This document shows positions 8,538-16,757 of a stretch of DNA of 64,000 bases, in pieces. The first letter of the stretch is position 1. Each line of letters opens with the position of its first letter. The stretch is from Alphaproteobacteria bacterium (GTDB lineage Bacteria > Pseudomonadota > Alphaproteobacteria > Micropepsales > Micropepsaceae). The position numbers were made by a program, and so were the translations under genes. The stretch spans positions 124,001 through 188,000 of the forward strand of contig CANJBZ010000001.1 of NCBI GenBank assembly GCA_947473475.1. Reading direction: 5' to 3'. The notes beneath the pieces were generated by a model that was not told where the DNA came from, made no database searches, and was given only the letters and a program-made list of their open reading frames with translations.

Positions 8538-9398
8538 ATGAGCGACGCTCTCATGACGCGCATGCAGGACAAGTTCGTCACCGTTGATGGGCTGAAGCTG
8601 CGCTACATCGAAGAAGGTGAAGGTCCCGCGGTCATTCTGCTGCATGGCGCATCGCTGGGTTCTTCGGCGGATGTCTTCATCCGCAATATCGGTCCTCTCG
8701 CCCGCGCCGGTTTCCGTGCCATTGCGTTCGACCAGCCCGGCTTCGGTCTTTCCGATGTGCCCACCGATTTATCACCTGCCTATCGGCGCGACAGCATTCC
8801 CAAATTCATGGATGCGCTGGGGCTGAAGCAGGCCGCGCTCGTCGGCCATTCTCAGGCCGGCAATCCGGCGGTGCAGCTCGCGCTGGCCGAGCCGTCGCGT
8901 TATTCGCATATTGTCGTGCTGGGAACGGGAAGCCTTCTGCCGCCGCTCGACGGCGAAGCCGATGGGAATGAAGGTGCTGTTCAGCAACGGTTGGAACGCC
9001 GTATGGCGCAAGCCGAACCCACTATCGACGACACACGCAAGCTGCTCGAAGCCAATCTCTTCCACCACGAGCTGATTACGCCCGATGAATTGATGCTGCG
9101 TCACGCCCGCAGCATCGGACAGAACTTCCTGGCCTTTGTCGCGCGCAATGAAGCGGCGGAAGCCTCGCCGCCCAAACAGCCGAAAACGCCGCTCTGGCAG
9201 CGTTTGACCGAATTGAAAATGCCGCTGCTTATGATCTTTGGCCGCGAAGACCGCGCCAAAGCCGCCGAGCGCGCCACGTTGCTGAAGGAAAAGCTTCCGC
9301 AGCTTGATGTGCACATCGTCAATGGCTGCAAACATCTGGTGCCCTGGGATGCGGCGGACGACTTTATCCGTCTTGCCGTTCCGTTTTTGAAAGCTTGA
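8538..9398 (+). CDS. Alpha/beta hydrolase (meta-cleavage-product hydrolase-like)
   Basis: 286 residues. The ATG at 8538 is preferred because AGAGGAG lies six bases before it; an ATG at 8532 abuts that site. The fold signatures are oxyanion loop LLHGASLG, nucleophile elbow GHSQAG (Ser about 105), acid FGREDR (Asp about 238) and catalytic His in NGCKHLVPWD (about 266). Size and motifs suit hydrolases that cleave C-C or ester bonds in ring-fission products, which fits the neighbouring VOC proteins. The ThDP-enzyme gene follows 13 bases downstream. General esterase or epoxide hydrolase activity remains possible. Confidence 0.82.
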   Translation: MSDALMTRMQDKFVTVDGLKLRYIEEGEGPAVILLHGASLGSSADVFIRNIGPLARAGFRAIAFDQPGFGLSDVPTDLSPAYRRDSIPKFMDALGLKQAALVGHSQAGNPAVQLALAEPSRYSHIVVLGTGSLLPPLDGEADGNEGAVQQRLERRMAQAEPTIDDTRKLLEANLFHHELITPDELMLRHARSIGQNFLAFVARNEAAEASPPKQPKTPLWQRLTELKMPLLMIFGREDRAKAAERATLLKEKLPQLDVHIVNGCKHLVPWDAADDFIRLAVPFLKA

Positions 9399-9411
9399 AG
9401 CGGAGTCCTTC

Positions 9412-11130
9412 GTGACCACAAAGACCATTGAATCCGGCACCGTTGCCGACGCTTACCTCGCGCTGCTGGCGGACCGAGGTATCGATTATCTGTTTGCCAA
9501 TGCTGGCACCGATTTTGCGCCGCTCATTGAGGCTTACGCCAAAGCACAAGTGCTCGGCACCAAAGTCCCTAAGCCCATCACCGTGCCGCATGAGAACGTC
9601 GCCATCGCCATGGCGCAGGGCTATTACCTGAAAACCGGACGGCCGCAGGCGGTGATGGTGCATGTGAATGTCGGCACGGCCAATGCGCTTTGCGGCATCA
9701 TCAATGGCTGGCGCGGCAATATCCCCGTGCTGTTCACGGCGGGACGCACGCCCTATTCCGAAGAAGGCGGGCTGATGGGCATGCGCAGCGGCGAAATTCA
9801 TTGGCCGCAGGAAATGCGCGATCAGCGCGCCATGCTTCGCGAATTCGTCAAATGGGATTACGAACTGCCCAACGTCGAGACGATGGAAACAGCGGTCGAC
9901 CGGGCGCTCAACATCGCGATGTCCGAACCGATGGGGCCGGTTTACATGACCCTGCCGCGCGAAACGCTGGCCGCTCCCATTTCCAATTACCGCTTTTCAT
10001 CGCCATCGCGCCACGCGACGCCGTCGCCGGCGTTCCCCGACACCAACGCGGTCGACCGCGCCGCCGATATGCTGGCGGCGGCCGAATTTCCGCTCATCAT
10101 CACGCGCGCGGCCGGCCGCATGGAAGCCGATGTCGCAAAGCTTGCGGCGTTGGCGGAACGATTCGCCATTCCCGTCTTCGAGCGCAAGCATCATTACATG
10201 TCGATGCCCTGGAACAGCCCCATGCATCTCGGGAACAACCCGGAAGCCTATTTCGATATTGCCGACGTAATTGTGGTGCTGGAAGCCGATGTGCCGTGGG
10301 TGCCCAAGCACAAAGCGCCGCGTCCCGATTGCAAAATCATCCACATCGGCGCCGATCCGATTTTCGAGAATTATCCGTTGCGCGGTTTCCCGTGCGATCT
10401 GGCAATCACCGGAATCGCCGGCGCGACCCTGCCCGCTTTGTCCGAAGCATTGGTGGCGCGGGAAAAGGCGGCGTCATCCCGGATTGAGTCGCGTCGGCGC
10501 AAATTGGCGGAAGCGCGCGACAAGCTGAACGCTCGGATCGCCACCAGTTTGGAGAAGGTGAGGAATTCCTCGCCCATTCATCCGGGCTGGATCAACCACT
10601 GCATCAACCAGGTGCGGGGCGAAGACGGCATTGTCGTCAAGGAAGCACTGACGCCTTCGGAGCATATGCATTTCAACAAGCCCGGTACCTTTTATTCGCT
10701 GGGGCAGGGCGGGGCGCTGGGCTGGGGGCTGGGAACGGCGCTCGGCATGAAGGCGGGTGCGCCGGATAAACTGGTGATCTGCGCTATCGGCGACGGCTCG
10801 TACATGTTCGCCAATCCGATACCAGCGCATTATGTTGGGAAGGCGGAAAAGCTCCCCACGCTGACGGTGATCTATAACAACGAAATGTGGAACGCCGTCC
10901 GCCGCAACACGCGCGATGTCTATCCGGACGGTTACGCCGCCAAGAGCAATCGCGAGCCGCTGACCTATTTCGAGCCCGGCACGCATTTCGAGAAAGCGGT
11001 GGAAGCGGTCGACGGTTACGGCGAGACGGTAAACCGCTCCGATGAACTGCCCGCCGCGATGGACCGCGCCGTCGATCAAGTCGCGCGCGGCCGGCAGGCT
11101 GTGCTCAACGTGGTGTGCGGGACGGGTTAA
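9412..11130 (+). CDS. ThDP-dependent enzyme of the acetolactate synthase/benzoylformate decarboxylase superfamily
   Basis: 572 residues from a GTG start. The N-terminal pyrimidine-binding domain has the conserved Glu61 (VPHENVAIAMAQGYY), which activates the cofactor. The central domain follows, and the C-terminal PP domain holds the ThDP motif, GDG at 460-462 through IYNNEMWN. The protein probably decarboxylates or ligates a 2-oxo acid. No small regulatory subunit gene is nearby, so a biosynthetic acetolactate synthase is unlikely. In this context it may process a 2-oxo acid released by ring cleavage. It is the last gene of the plus-strand run 2973-11130 and converges with the VOC pair that ends at 11263. 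Confidence 0.85.
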   Translation: MTTKTIESGTVADAYLALLADRGIDYLFANAGTDFAPLIEAYAKAQVLGTKVPKPITVPHENVAIAMAQGYYLKTGRPQAVMVHVNVGTANALCGIINGWRGNIPVLFTAGRTPYSEEGGLMGMRSGEIHWPQEMRDQRAMLREFVKWDYELPNVETMETAVDRALNIAMSEPMGPVYMTLPRETLAAPISNYRFSSPSRHATPSPAFPDTNAVDRAADMLAAAEFPLIITRAAGRMEADVAKLAALAERFAIPVFERKHHYMSMPWNSPMHLGNNPEAYFDIADVIVVLEADVPWVPKHKAPRPDCKIIHIGADPIFENYPLRGFPCDLAITGIAGATLPALSEALVAREKAASSRIESRRRKLAEARDKLNARIATSLEKVRNSSPIHPGWINHCINQVRGEDGIVVKEALTPSEHMHFNKPGTFYSLGQGGALGWGLGTALGMKAGAPDKLVICAIGDGSYMFANPIPAHYVGKAEKLPTLTVIYNNEMWNAVRRNTRDVYPDGYAAKSNREPLTYFEPGTHFEKAVEAVDGYGETVNRSDELPAAMDRAVDQVARGRQAVLNVVCGTG

Positions 11131-11140
11131 TATAAAAACT

Positions 11141-11254
11141 CACCATGGCCGGGCCTGACCCGGCCACCTAGCGCGCCCGCGTCTGCGGGCGCAAAAGAGT
11201 TATTGGCTCGCGGACGCTCGCCGCTGGATGGCCGCTACGGAGGGCGGCCATGGT
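11141..11254. repeat. Inverted-repeat element between convergent genes
   Basis: About 114 bases bounded by CACCATGGCC at 11141-11150 and its exact complement GGCCATGGTG at 11245-11254. Inside are further hairpins (GGCCGGGCCTGACCCGGCC; GCGCCCGCGTCTGCGGGCGC). It fills the gap between the ThDP gene and VOC copy 3 and may also act as a bidirectional terminator. Confidence 0.7.
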
Positions 11255-11262
11255 GATGGATA

Positions 11263-12066
11263 TTACTCCGCGACGTCGATGTGGACGCCTTCGATGTCGG
11301 TGAGCTGGAAACAACCGAGCGGGCATTTTTGCAGCAGCTTCAGGCGCGCTTCGCCTTCCGAGCCGTAGCCAAGCGGGCGGCCGTGCATATGCGGGTTTTC
11401 GCCGATCAGGAATTCCATGTCCTTCTTCACCTGCTCCAGGGATTCGACGGTGAAGCCGAGATGGTCGAGCCCGGTGCGCGCCGGGTCCTGCGCGTAATAG
11501 TCGGTGATCTTCCAGGGAATGATCATCAGCGTGACGCGGCCGTCCGTGAGATAGAAATTCCCATCATTGAAACGGTTCTCGGCCTTTAGCCCGAACACCT
11601 CCACGTAGAACTCGGCGCATTTTTCGGCGTGCCGCGTGCGCAGCGCGATGTGGCTGATGCGGCGCGGGGGCAAAGCCTCGCCGGTGTTTTCGGCGTAGAC
11701 GTCTTTTTGAAAACCGATATTCCGCTGTGACAGATCGAAAATGTTCACGTCTGGATCGTGTCCGCTATAGGCGGCATAGGGGCGGATCGGCGGACGCTTC
11801 ACGGCCTCCAGCGTGGAATCGAATTTTTTGATGCGCGCCAGCGTGTCTTCCAGATCGTCCACTTCGAGGCCGAAATGGTCCATCCCCGAATAACGCCCCT
11901 CGCGGCGGGGAATGCAATTCAAGCCGACATAGCCATCGCCCACCACAACCGAGCGCGCGGGCCGCGGCTTGCTGGACGGCTTCATGCCGAACAGAGATTC
12001 GTAAAACTTTCCGTTCAGCGCGTACTGATCGGACGCGATGGCAACATGATTGACCCGAGTGGCCAT
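11263..12066 (-). CDS. Two-domain VOC protein, copy 3
   Basis: 267 residues. The ATG at 12066 overlaps the stop of copy 4 (TAATG), implying translational coupling. N-terminal ligand positions are His (VNHVAI), His (MDHFGL) and Asp (NIFDL). Unlike copies 1 and 2, the C-terminal half keeps His at the first position (ISHIALRT), with His in LDHLGF and Asp in HIDVAE. It is closest to copy 4 at 12066-12887 (shared PYAAYS.HDPD, NIGFQKDVYAE and GENPHMHGRPLGYGSEG). Likely a metal-dependent ring-cleaving or related enzyme; the reaction is unproven. Confidence 0.82.
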   Translation of the reverse strand: MATRVNHVAIASDQYALNGKFYESLFGMKPSSKPRPARSVVVGDGYVGLNCIPRREGRYSGMDHFGLEVDDLEDTLARIKKFDSTLEAVKRPPIRPYAAYSGHDPDVNIFDLSQRNIGFQKDVYAENTGEALPPRRISHIALRTRHAEKCAEFYVEVFGLKAENRFNDGNFYLTDGRVTLMIIPWKITDYYAQDPARTGLDHLGFTVESLEQVKKDMEFLIGENPHMHGRPLGYGSEGEARLKLLQKCPLGCFQLTDIEGVHIDVAE

Positions 12067-12887
12067 TATTGCGCTCCGCCGTTGGCGACGTCGATGCAGA
12101 CGCCTTCGATATCCGTGAAATGGTGGCAGCCGAGCGGGCATTTTTGCAGCAGTTGCAGCCGCGCTTGGCCCTCCGAGCCATACCCGAGCGGCCGTCCGTG
12201 CATGTGCGGATTTTCCCCAATCAGAAATTCCAGATCGTTCTTCACGGCGTCCACGCTTTCGACTTTGAAGCCGATGTGGTCAAGACCCGTGCGTGCCGGG
12301 TCCATGCCGTAATAATCGCTCATCCGCCACGGAAAGACGGCGAGCGTCACGCGTCCATCCGACAGATAATAATTCGGATCGCCTTCCTGCCGGTTCAGCA
12401 GCGAAAGGCCGAACACGTCCGCATAGAACTGCGCGCAGCGTTCCGCATTGCGCGTGCGTAGCGCGATATGGCTGATGTGGCGGGGGCGCACAGCTTCACC
12501 GTCGTTCTCCGCGTAGACGTCTTTCTGGAAGCCGATATTGCGCTGCGACAGGTCGAAAATATTGGTATCGGGATCGTGCGCGCTATAGGCGGCATAGGGC
12601 CGGATGGGGGGGCGCTTCAGGGCCTGCAATTCGGGATCGAATTTCTGCATCCGCGCAATCGTGTCTTCCAGATCGTCCACTTCCAGGCCGAAATGATCCA
12701 GCCCGCTGCTGCGTCCGTCCCGGCGCGGAATATGTGTCATGCCGACATAGCCATCGCCCAGCGAAATCGCGCGGGCGGGCGGCAGCGTGCGCTTGCCTGG
12801 AGTCATGCCGAACAGCGCCTGATAAAAGCGCGCATTCATGGCGTAATGGTCGCTGGTGATGGCGACGTGGTTGATGCGCGCTGGCAT
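12066..12887 (-). CDS. Two-domain VOC protein, copy 4
   Basis: 273 residues with a GAGGGAGG ribosome-binding site before the ATG. Candidate ligands are His7, His65 and Asp112 in the first half, and His140, His204 and Asp266 in the second. It is the first gene of a two-gene minus-strand operon with copy 3. Its promoter must lie in the 179-base divergent gap shared with the DUF2848 gene at 13067. The His-His-Asp sets in both halves differ from the usual His-His-Glu of extradiol dioxygenases. Confidence 0.82.
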   Translation of the reverse strand: MPARINHVAITSDHYAMNARFYQALFGMTPGKRTLPPARAISLGDGYVGMTHIPRRDGRSSGLDHFGLEVDDLEDTIARMQKFDPELQALKRPPIRPYAAYSAHDPDTNIFDLSQRNIGFQKDVYAENDGEAVRPRHISHIALRTRNAERCAQFYADVFGLSLLNRQEGDPNYYLSDGRVTLAVFPWRMSDYYGMDPARTGLDHIGFKVESVDAVKNDLEFLIGENPHMHGRPLGYGSEGQARLQLLQKCPLGCHHFTDIEGVCIDVANGGAQ

Positions 12888-13066
12888 CGCGGCCTCCCTC
12901 TATTCTTATGAGGCCAGTCTAGCCAAATTCAGCCCGTAAGTATGCGCGGTGAAGCGTCACCGGCCGCGGGGCCGGGGCTTGGTCTCGTGAGCATCGCATC
13001 CGATTTGACCGGGTGCTTGCCGCCATGCGAAACCGGGCATGACGTGCAATTTTCGGGTGGACGCCG

Positions 13067-13759
13067 GTGACAACGCACATTCTGCAGCTGAAACTCCAGA
13101 TGGGGTACACGCAAGCCGGCTCCGGCGATGTGGCGATCGAGCAGGCGATCATCGCCGGCTGGACGGGACGCGACGCGGAAGCCGTCGAAAAGCACATTAG
13201 GGAATTGGAAGTGCTTGGCGTTAAGCGCCCGGCGACGACGCCGATCTTTTACCGCGTCGCTGCCGCGCGGCTGACCACGGATAGCGTCATCGAAGTTCTG
13301 GGCGGGCAATCATCGGGCGAAGCCGAATTCGTGCTGCTGCAGACCCTAGGTGAGCTTTGGATCGGGACGGGGTCTGACCACACCGACCGCGAAGTCGAGG
13401 CTTATGGCGTCTCTGTCTCAAAGCAGATGTGCGAAAAGCCCATCGCGCCGCTGTTCTGGCGCTATGCGGAAGTGGCTGGGCATTGGGACAGTTTGATCTT
13501 GCGCTCCCATGCCGTGATCGGCGGTCAGCGCGTGCTGTATCAGGAAGGATCGGTTGCCGCGATGCGTCATCCGGACGATCTGATCGGGCGCTATGCCAAA
13601 GGCGGGCTTGCCGAGGGTACGCTGATGTTCTGCGGAACGCTGGCGGTGCATGGCGGCTTGCGTCCGGCGGAGCGGTTCGAGTTCGAGCTCGAAGACCCGG
13701 TGCTCCACCGCAAGATCGCTCACGGGTATGATGTGGTAAGCCTTCCAATTCTGGGATGA
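13067..13759 (+). CDS. DUF2848 family protein
   Basis: 230 residues from a GTG start. The order of conserved pieces fits the DUF2848 family: VEKHIRELEVLGVKRP, SDHTDREVEAYGVSVSKQ, HWDSLILRS, and a C-terminal stretch FCGTLAVHGGLRPAERFEFE resembling the fumarylacetoacetase/hydratase fold. The biochemical role of this family is not established. It starts a plus-strand run (DUF2848, cupin, amidase, binding protein) that reads away from VOC copies 3 and 4. Proximity to the amidase suggests work on an amide- or acid-containing catabolite; this is inference. Confidence 0.75.
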   Translation: MTTHILQLKLQMGYTQAGSGDVAIEQAIIAGWTGRDAEAVEKHIRELEVLGVKRPATTPIFYRVAAARLTTDSVIEVLGGQSSGEAEFVLLQTLGELWIGTGSDHTDREVEAYGVSVSKQMCEKPIAPLFWRYAEVAGHWDSLILRSHAVIGGQRVLYQEGSVAAMRHPDDLIGRYAKGGLAEGTLMFCGTLAVHGGLRPAERFEFELEDPVLHRKIAHGYDVVSLPILG

Positions 13760-13769
13760 GTTCAGACCG

Positions 13770-13822
13770 CGCCCCCTCCGGTCGCTGCGCGACCACCTCC
13801 CCCGCAATGGCGGGGGAGGAAA
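13770..13822 (-). repeat. GC-rich palindromic repeat unit (REP-like), reversed
   Basis: A reversed copy of the family: CGCCCCCTCC at the left, GGGGGAGGAAA at the right, with stems GGTCGCTGCGCGACC and CCTCCCCCGCAATGGCGGGGGAGG (split as CCTCCCCCGC and GCGGGGGAGG). Its GGAGGAAAG end lies about 20 bases before the cupin start. Confidence 0.8.
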
Positions 13823-13840
13823 GTAGATGAGATATCCCCC

Positions 13841-14227
13841 ATGCCGATGAACAAACCGCATTTGGAATTTCAGCGTCTGGATATGGAGGCGGGCTGGGCG
13901 ACGCCGGAGGGTTACCCGCCGGGGATCAAGCAGAAGATTCTCGCGAGCGACATCAGCGAGAGAAACAAAAGCGGCAGCCGCACGCGCCTGTTGCGTTTCG
14001 ATCCGGGCGCTTTCACCACCGCGCCGTTCGTCCACGATCATTGGGAAGAGGTTTATCTGCTGTCCGGCGATCTGATTGTCGGCAATGACGATCAGGGCAA
14101 GGGCGGCGAGAAATTCCTGAGCCCCACCTATGCCTGCCGTCCGCCGGGCGCATTTCATGGGCCGTTCAAATCGGATGGCGGCTGCATGCTCTATGAAATC
14201 CACTATTACGACGAAAGCGGCAAATAG
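13841..14227 (+). CDS. Cupin-domain protein
   Basis: 128 residues; an internal ATG at 13847 is an equally possible start. The single cupin core is visible as HDHWEEVYLLSGDLIVG, the HxH...E metal-binding motif 1, followed by the second motif around PPGAFHGPF. It resembles ChrR-like cupins and small cupin oxygenases or isomerases. The amidase start lies one base after its stop, so the genes are co-translated. Its role in the pathway is unknown. Confidence 0.75.
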   Translation: MPMNKPHLEFQRLDMEAGWATPEGYPPGIKQKILASDISERNKSGSRTRLLRFDPGAFTTAPFVHDHWEEVYLLSGDLIVGNDDQGKGGEKFLSPTYACRPPGAFHGPFKSDGGCMLYEIHYYDESGK

Positions 14228-14228
14228 C

Positions 14229-15563
14229 ATGTGGCCGTTTCACACCGAACTTGCATCGTTCGCTTCCGGTAAAGATTCGCCGAGCGATTTCCTGGAATCC
14301 TGCATCGCCTGCATCAAAGAGCACGAGCCCGAGGTCGGCGCTTTCGTGCATATGGATTTGGATGCGGCGCGGGAAGCTGCGGCGCGTTCCTCCGCGCGCT
14401 GGAAAGACGGCAAGCCGCTTTCAAAAATCGACGGCATGCCGGTCGGCATCAAGGACATCGTTGAAACGATCGATATGCCGACCCAAATGGGCTCGCCGCT
14501 TTATCAGGGCTGGCAGTCCGGCCGTGACGCGGCCACCGTTGCGGCCTTGCGCGAAGCGGGCGCGGTAATTGTCGGCAAAACGGTTACCACCGAATTCGCC
14601 GCCACCTTCCCTGGCGGCACGCGTAATCCTTGGGACAAGACGCGGACGCCGGGTGGATCGAGCAGCGGTTCGGCTGCGGCGGTAGCAGCCGGTATGCTTC
14701 CGGCCGCGCTCGGTACGCAGGTGGTTGGCTCCATCATCCGGCCCGCCAGCTTTTGCGGCTGCGTGGGTTTCAAGCCCAGCGTCGGCGCGATTAATCGCGG
14801 CGGCAGTCACGACGCCTTCTCGCAAAGCTGCGATGGTGTGTTGGCGGCCAGTCTGGAAGATGCGTGGCATTTCTGTTGGGTGATTGCGCAGCGCGCGGGT
14901 GGCGATCCGGGCTACCCGGGGCTCGCAGGACCGGAAACCTGCCCGAATGCCAGACAGCCCCTAACGCTGGCCGTGCTGGAAACGGCCGGTTGGGAGTTGG
15001 CATCCGCTTCCGCCAAGGCGGCGTTTGAGGCGGTCACAGAACAGTTGCGCGATGCCGGTGTCGCTATCGTCAGTGCAAGCAACAATTACGTGGTGGAAGA
15101 GGTCGAACGCGAAATCGATAAGGCACGTTCGATCACCGACCGGGTCAATGCCTGGGAAGCACGCTGGCCGCTGAACACCTATCGCAGCAAGAACGCGAGC
15201 GGCCTCAGCAAGATTATGCTGGACCGATTGGCATTGGCCGAGTCGATGCGTATCGAGGATTACCGCCGCGCCCTGATCGAGCGCAGCCGTGCCCGCGCCG
15301 GGTACGCGAAGCTTGCAGGGCTCGCCGATGCGGCGATCACGCTGTCCGCGACGGGCGCGGCGCCGGTTGGTTTGGCATCGACAGGCAATCCGATTTTTGC
15401 CGTTGCCGGTTCGATGCTCGGCATACCCGCGATCTCGCTTCCGGTCATGGAAGACGAAGGCCTGCCGCTCGGTTTGCAACTGATGGGCTTTGAGCAGCAG
15501 GACGCGCCGCTGTTCGCGATTGCCGTCTGGATGCGCGATTCCCTCGCGGAGCGTAAGGTATGA
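14229..15563 (+). CDS. Amidase-signature family amidohydrolase
   Basis: 444 residues from the ATG at 14229; a longer frame overlapping the cupin gene is rejected. The catalytic triad is visible: Lys75 (GIKDIVET), the cis-Ser near 144 (PGGSSSGSAAAVAAG) and the nucleophile Ser168 (QVVGSIIRPASFCG). The 24-residue spacing between the two Ser matches the family. It should hydrolyse a small amide, so the pathway substrate may contain nitrogen. Its stop overlaps the next start by four bases (ATGA). Confidence 0.88.
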   Translation: MWPFHTELASFASGKDSPSDFLESCIACIKEHEPEVGAFVHMDLDAAREAAARSSARWKDGKPLSKIDGMPVGIKDIVETIDMPTQMGSPLYQGWQSGRDAATVAALREAGAVIVGKTVTTEFAATFPGGTRNPWDKTRTPGGSSSGSAAAVAAGMLPAALGTQVVGSIIRPASFCGCVGFKPSVGAINRGGSHDAFSQSCDGVLAASLEDAWHFCWVIAQRAGGDPGYPGLAGPETCPNARQPLTLAVLETAGWELASASAKAAFEAVTEQLRDAGVAIVSASNNYVVEEVEREIDKARSITDRVNAWEARWPLNTYRSKNASGLSKIMLDRLALAESMRIEDYRRALIERSRARAGYAKLAGLADAAITLSATGAAPVGLASTGNPIFAVAGSMLGIPAISLPVMEDEGLPLGLQLMGFEQQDAPLFAIAVWMRDSLAERKV

Positions 15564-16480
15564 AGCTCGCCGTTCCCGACGTCATTTCCAATTCCTATTT
15601 TCCTGCCGCCGCGGCGATCGAATTGGGTTTCTTCCGCGAGGAAGGGCTCGACGTCTCCCTGGAGATGATCTTCCCTGTCGACAAAGCCTATGCCGCATTG
15701 CGCGATGGCGCGGTGGATTTTGTCGGCGGCTCCTCGCATTCGGCGCTCGCCGCTTTTCCGGAATGGCAGGGCGCAAAGCTTCTCTGTGCGCAGGCGCAGG
15801 GCATGTATTGGTTCTTCGTCATGCATAAGGACCTGAACGCACAGCGCGGCGATGTATCGGTGGTTAAAGGCAAGAGCATTGGCGCTGCCCCTTGGGTGGA
15901 AATGGGATTGCGCCGGTTGCTGATCGAAGCGGGCATCGATCTGGCGCGTGATGGGGTCAAGATCGCGCCGGTCCCTGGCGCCCAAGGTGCGGGCGTCAAT
16001 TTCGGCGTGACCGCCGCGAAAGCTCTAGAAGAGCGCAAGATCGACGGATTTTGGGCCAACGGCATGGGCGCGGAAGTCGCGGTACGGCGCGGCGTCGGAA
16101 CGGTGGTGCTCGACGTGCGCCGCGGCGACGGTCCGAAGCCATGCTTCAACTACACAATGGCGTCCATCGCGACGACCGATGCGTTAATCGCCCGTGCGCC
16201 CGAGACGGCGGCCGCGGCTGTGCGAGCCATCGTTAAGACGCAGAAGGCTCTGCGCGCGAATCCAGAACGCGCCACCGAGGTTGGGCAGAAATTATTTCCT
16301 GCCTCCGAGGCGTCTCTGATTGCGGAACTGATACGTCGCGACTTGCCGTTCTACGATGCCTCCATCACGCCAGGGTTCGTGAGCGGCATGAATCAATTCG
16401 CGCGCGACATCGGCATCCTCAAGGGCAATCCCCGGTACGAGGATGTTGTCGCCACGCAATTCGCGCCGCTGTGGACGTGA
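15560..16480 (+). CDS. SsuA/THI5/NMT1-like binding protein without signal peptide
   Basis: 306 residues. It starts directly with MKLAVPDVISNSYFPAAAAI, the first strand of the mature NMT1/THI5-like periplasmic-binding-protein fold, and continues with AIELGFFREEGLDV, both typical of the family. No hydrophobic N-terminal signal is present, and no ABC permease or ATPase gene is adjacent. It may therefore be cytosolic, either a sensor or a catalytic/suicide protein as in THI5, or it may be exported by another route. It is translationally coupled to the amidase. Confidence 0.78.
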   Translation: MKLAVPDVISNSYFPAAAAIELGFFREEGLDVSLEMIFPVDKAYAALRDGAVDFVGGSSHSALAAFPEWQGAKLLCAQAQGMYWFFVMHKDLNAQRGDVSVVKGKSIGAAPWVEMGLRRLLIEAGIDLARDGVKIAPVPGAQGAGVNFGVTAAKALEERKIDGFWANGMGAEVAVRRGVGTVVLDVRRGDGPKPCFNYTMASIATTDALIARAPETAAAAVRAIVKTQKALRANPERATEVGQKLFPASEASLIAELIRRDLPFYDASITPGFVSGMNQFARDIGILKGNPRYEDVVATQFAPLWT

Positions 16481-16565
16481 ACGGCTAAGTTCAGCGCGAG
16501 GAACGTTTCGCCGGTACCTCAGTTATCTCCAGCATCGATCTCGCCGGGGTGGCTGGGGAGTCCTA

Positions 16566-16757
16566 ATGCTGAATGTCATTCGTCTTCCAATCAAGGAAGC
16601 TTTCGCGGCGGGTCAAGCCGCATGCGCCGATGGATTGCCGCTGTCCGAAAATCCCTTCTCGCCCGGTGGCTTCGACTACACCCAATGGGTGCTCGGCCAT
16701 CAGTGGGGATTACCCGGTGGCAAGACGCGTGCCGTCAATAGGGGCGCCCGCCTTTAG
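16566..16757 (+). CDS. Small protein, possibly RMF/CrpP-like
   Basis: 63 residues, GGGGAG before the ATG. The pattern AFAAGQAACADGLPLSENPF followed by QWVLGHQWG resembles ribosome modulation factor/CrpP-like proteins (AxxxG...G.....CPY....W..G...G). The similarity is weak, and a function in ribosome hibernation is only a suggestion. It ends four bases inside the convergent egtD stop region. Homologues with conserved length would confirm it as a gene. Confidence 0.45.
   Translation: MLNVIRLPIKEAFAAGQAACADGLPLSENPFSPGGFDYTQWVLGHQWGLPGGKTRAVNRGARL

Noticed and set aside
9412-11130. Biosynthetic acetolactate synthase (IlvB)
   Set aside because: No ilvN-like small subunit follows, and the gene sits among catabolic enzymes; only the superfamily call is made.
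14130-14228. N-terminal extension of the amidase
   Set aside because: It overlaps the cupin gene, and the ATG at 14229 lies one base after the cupin stop, which suits translational coupling.
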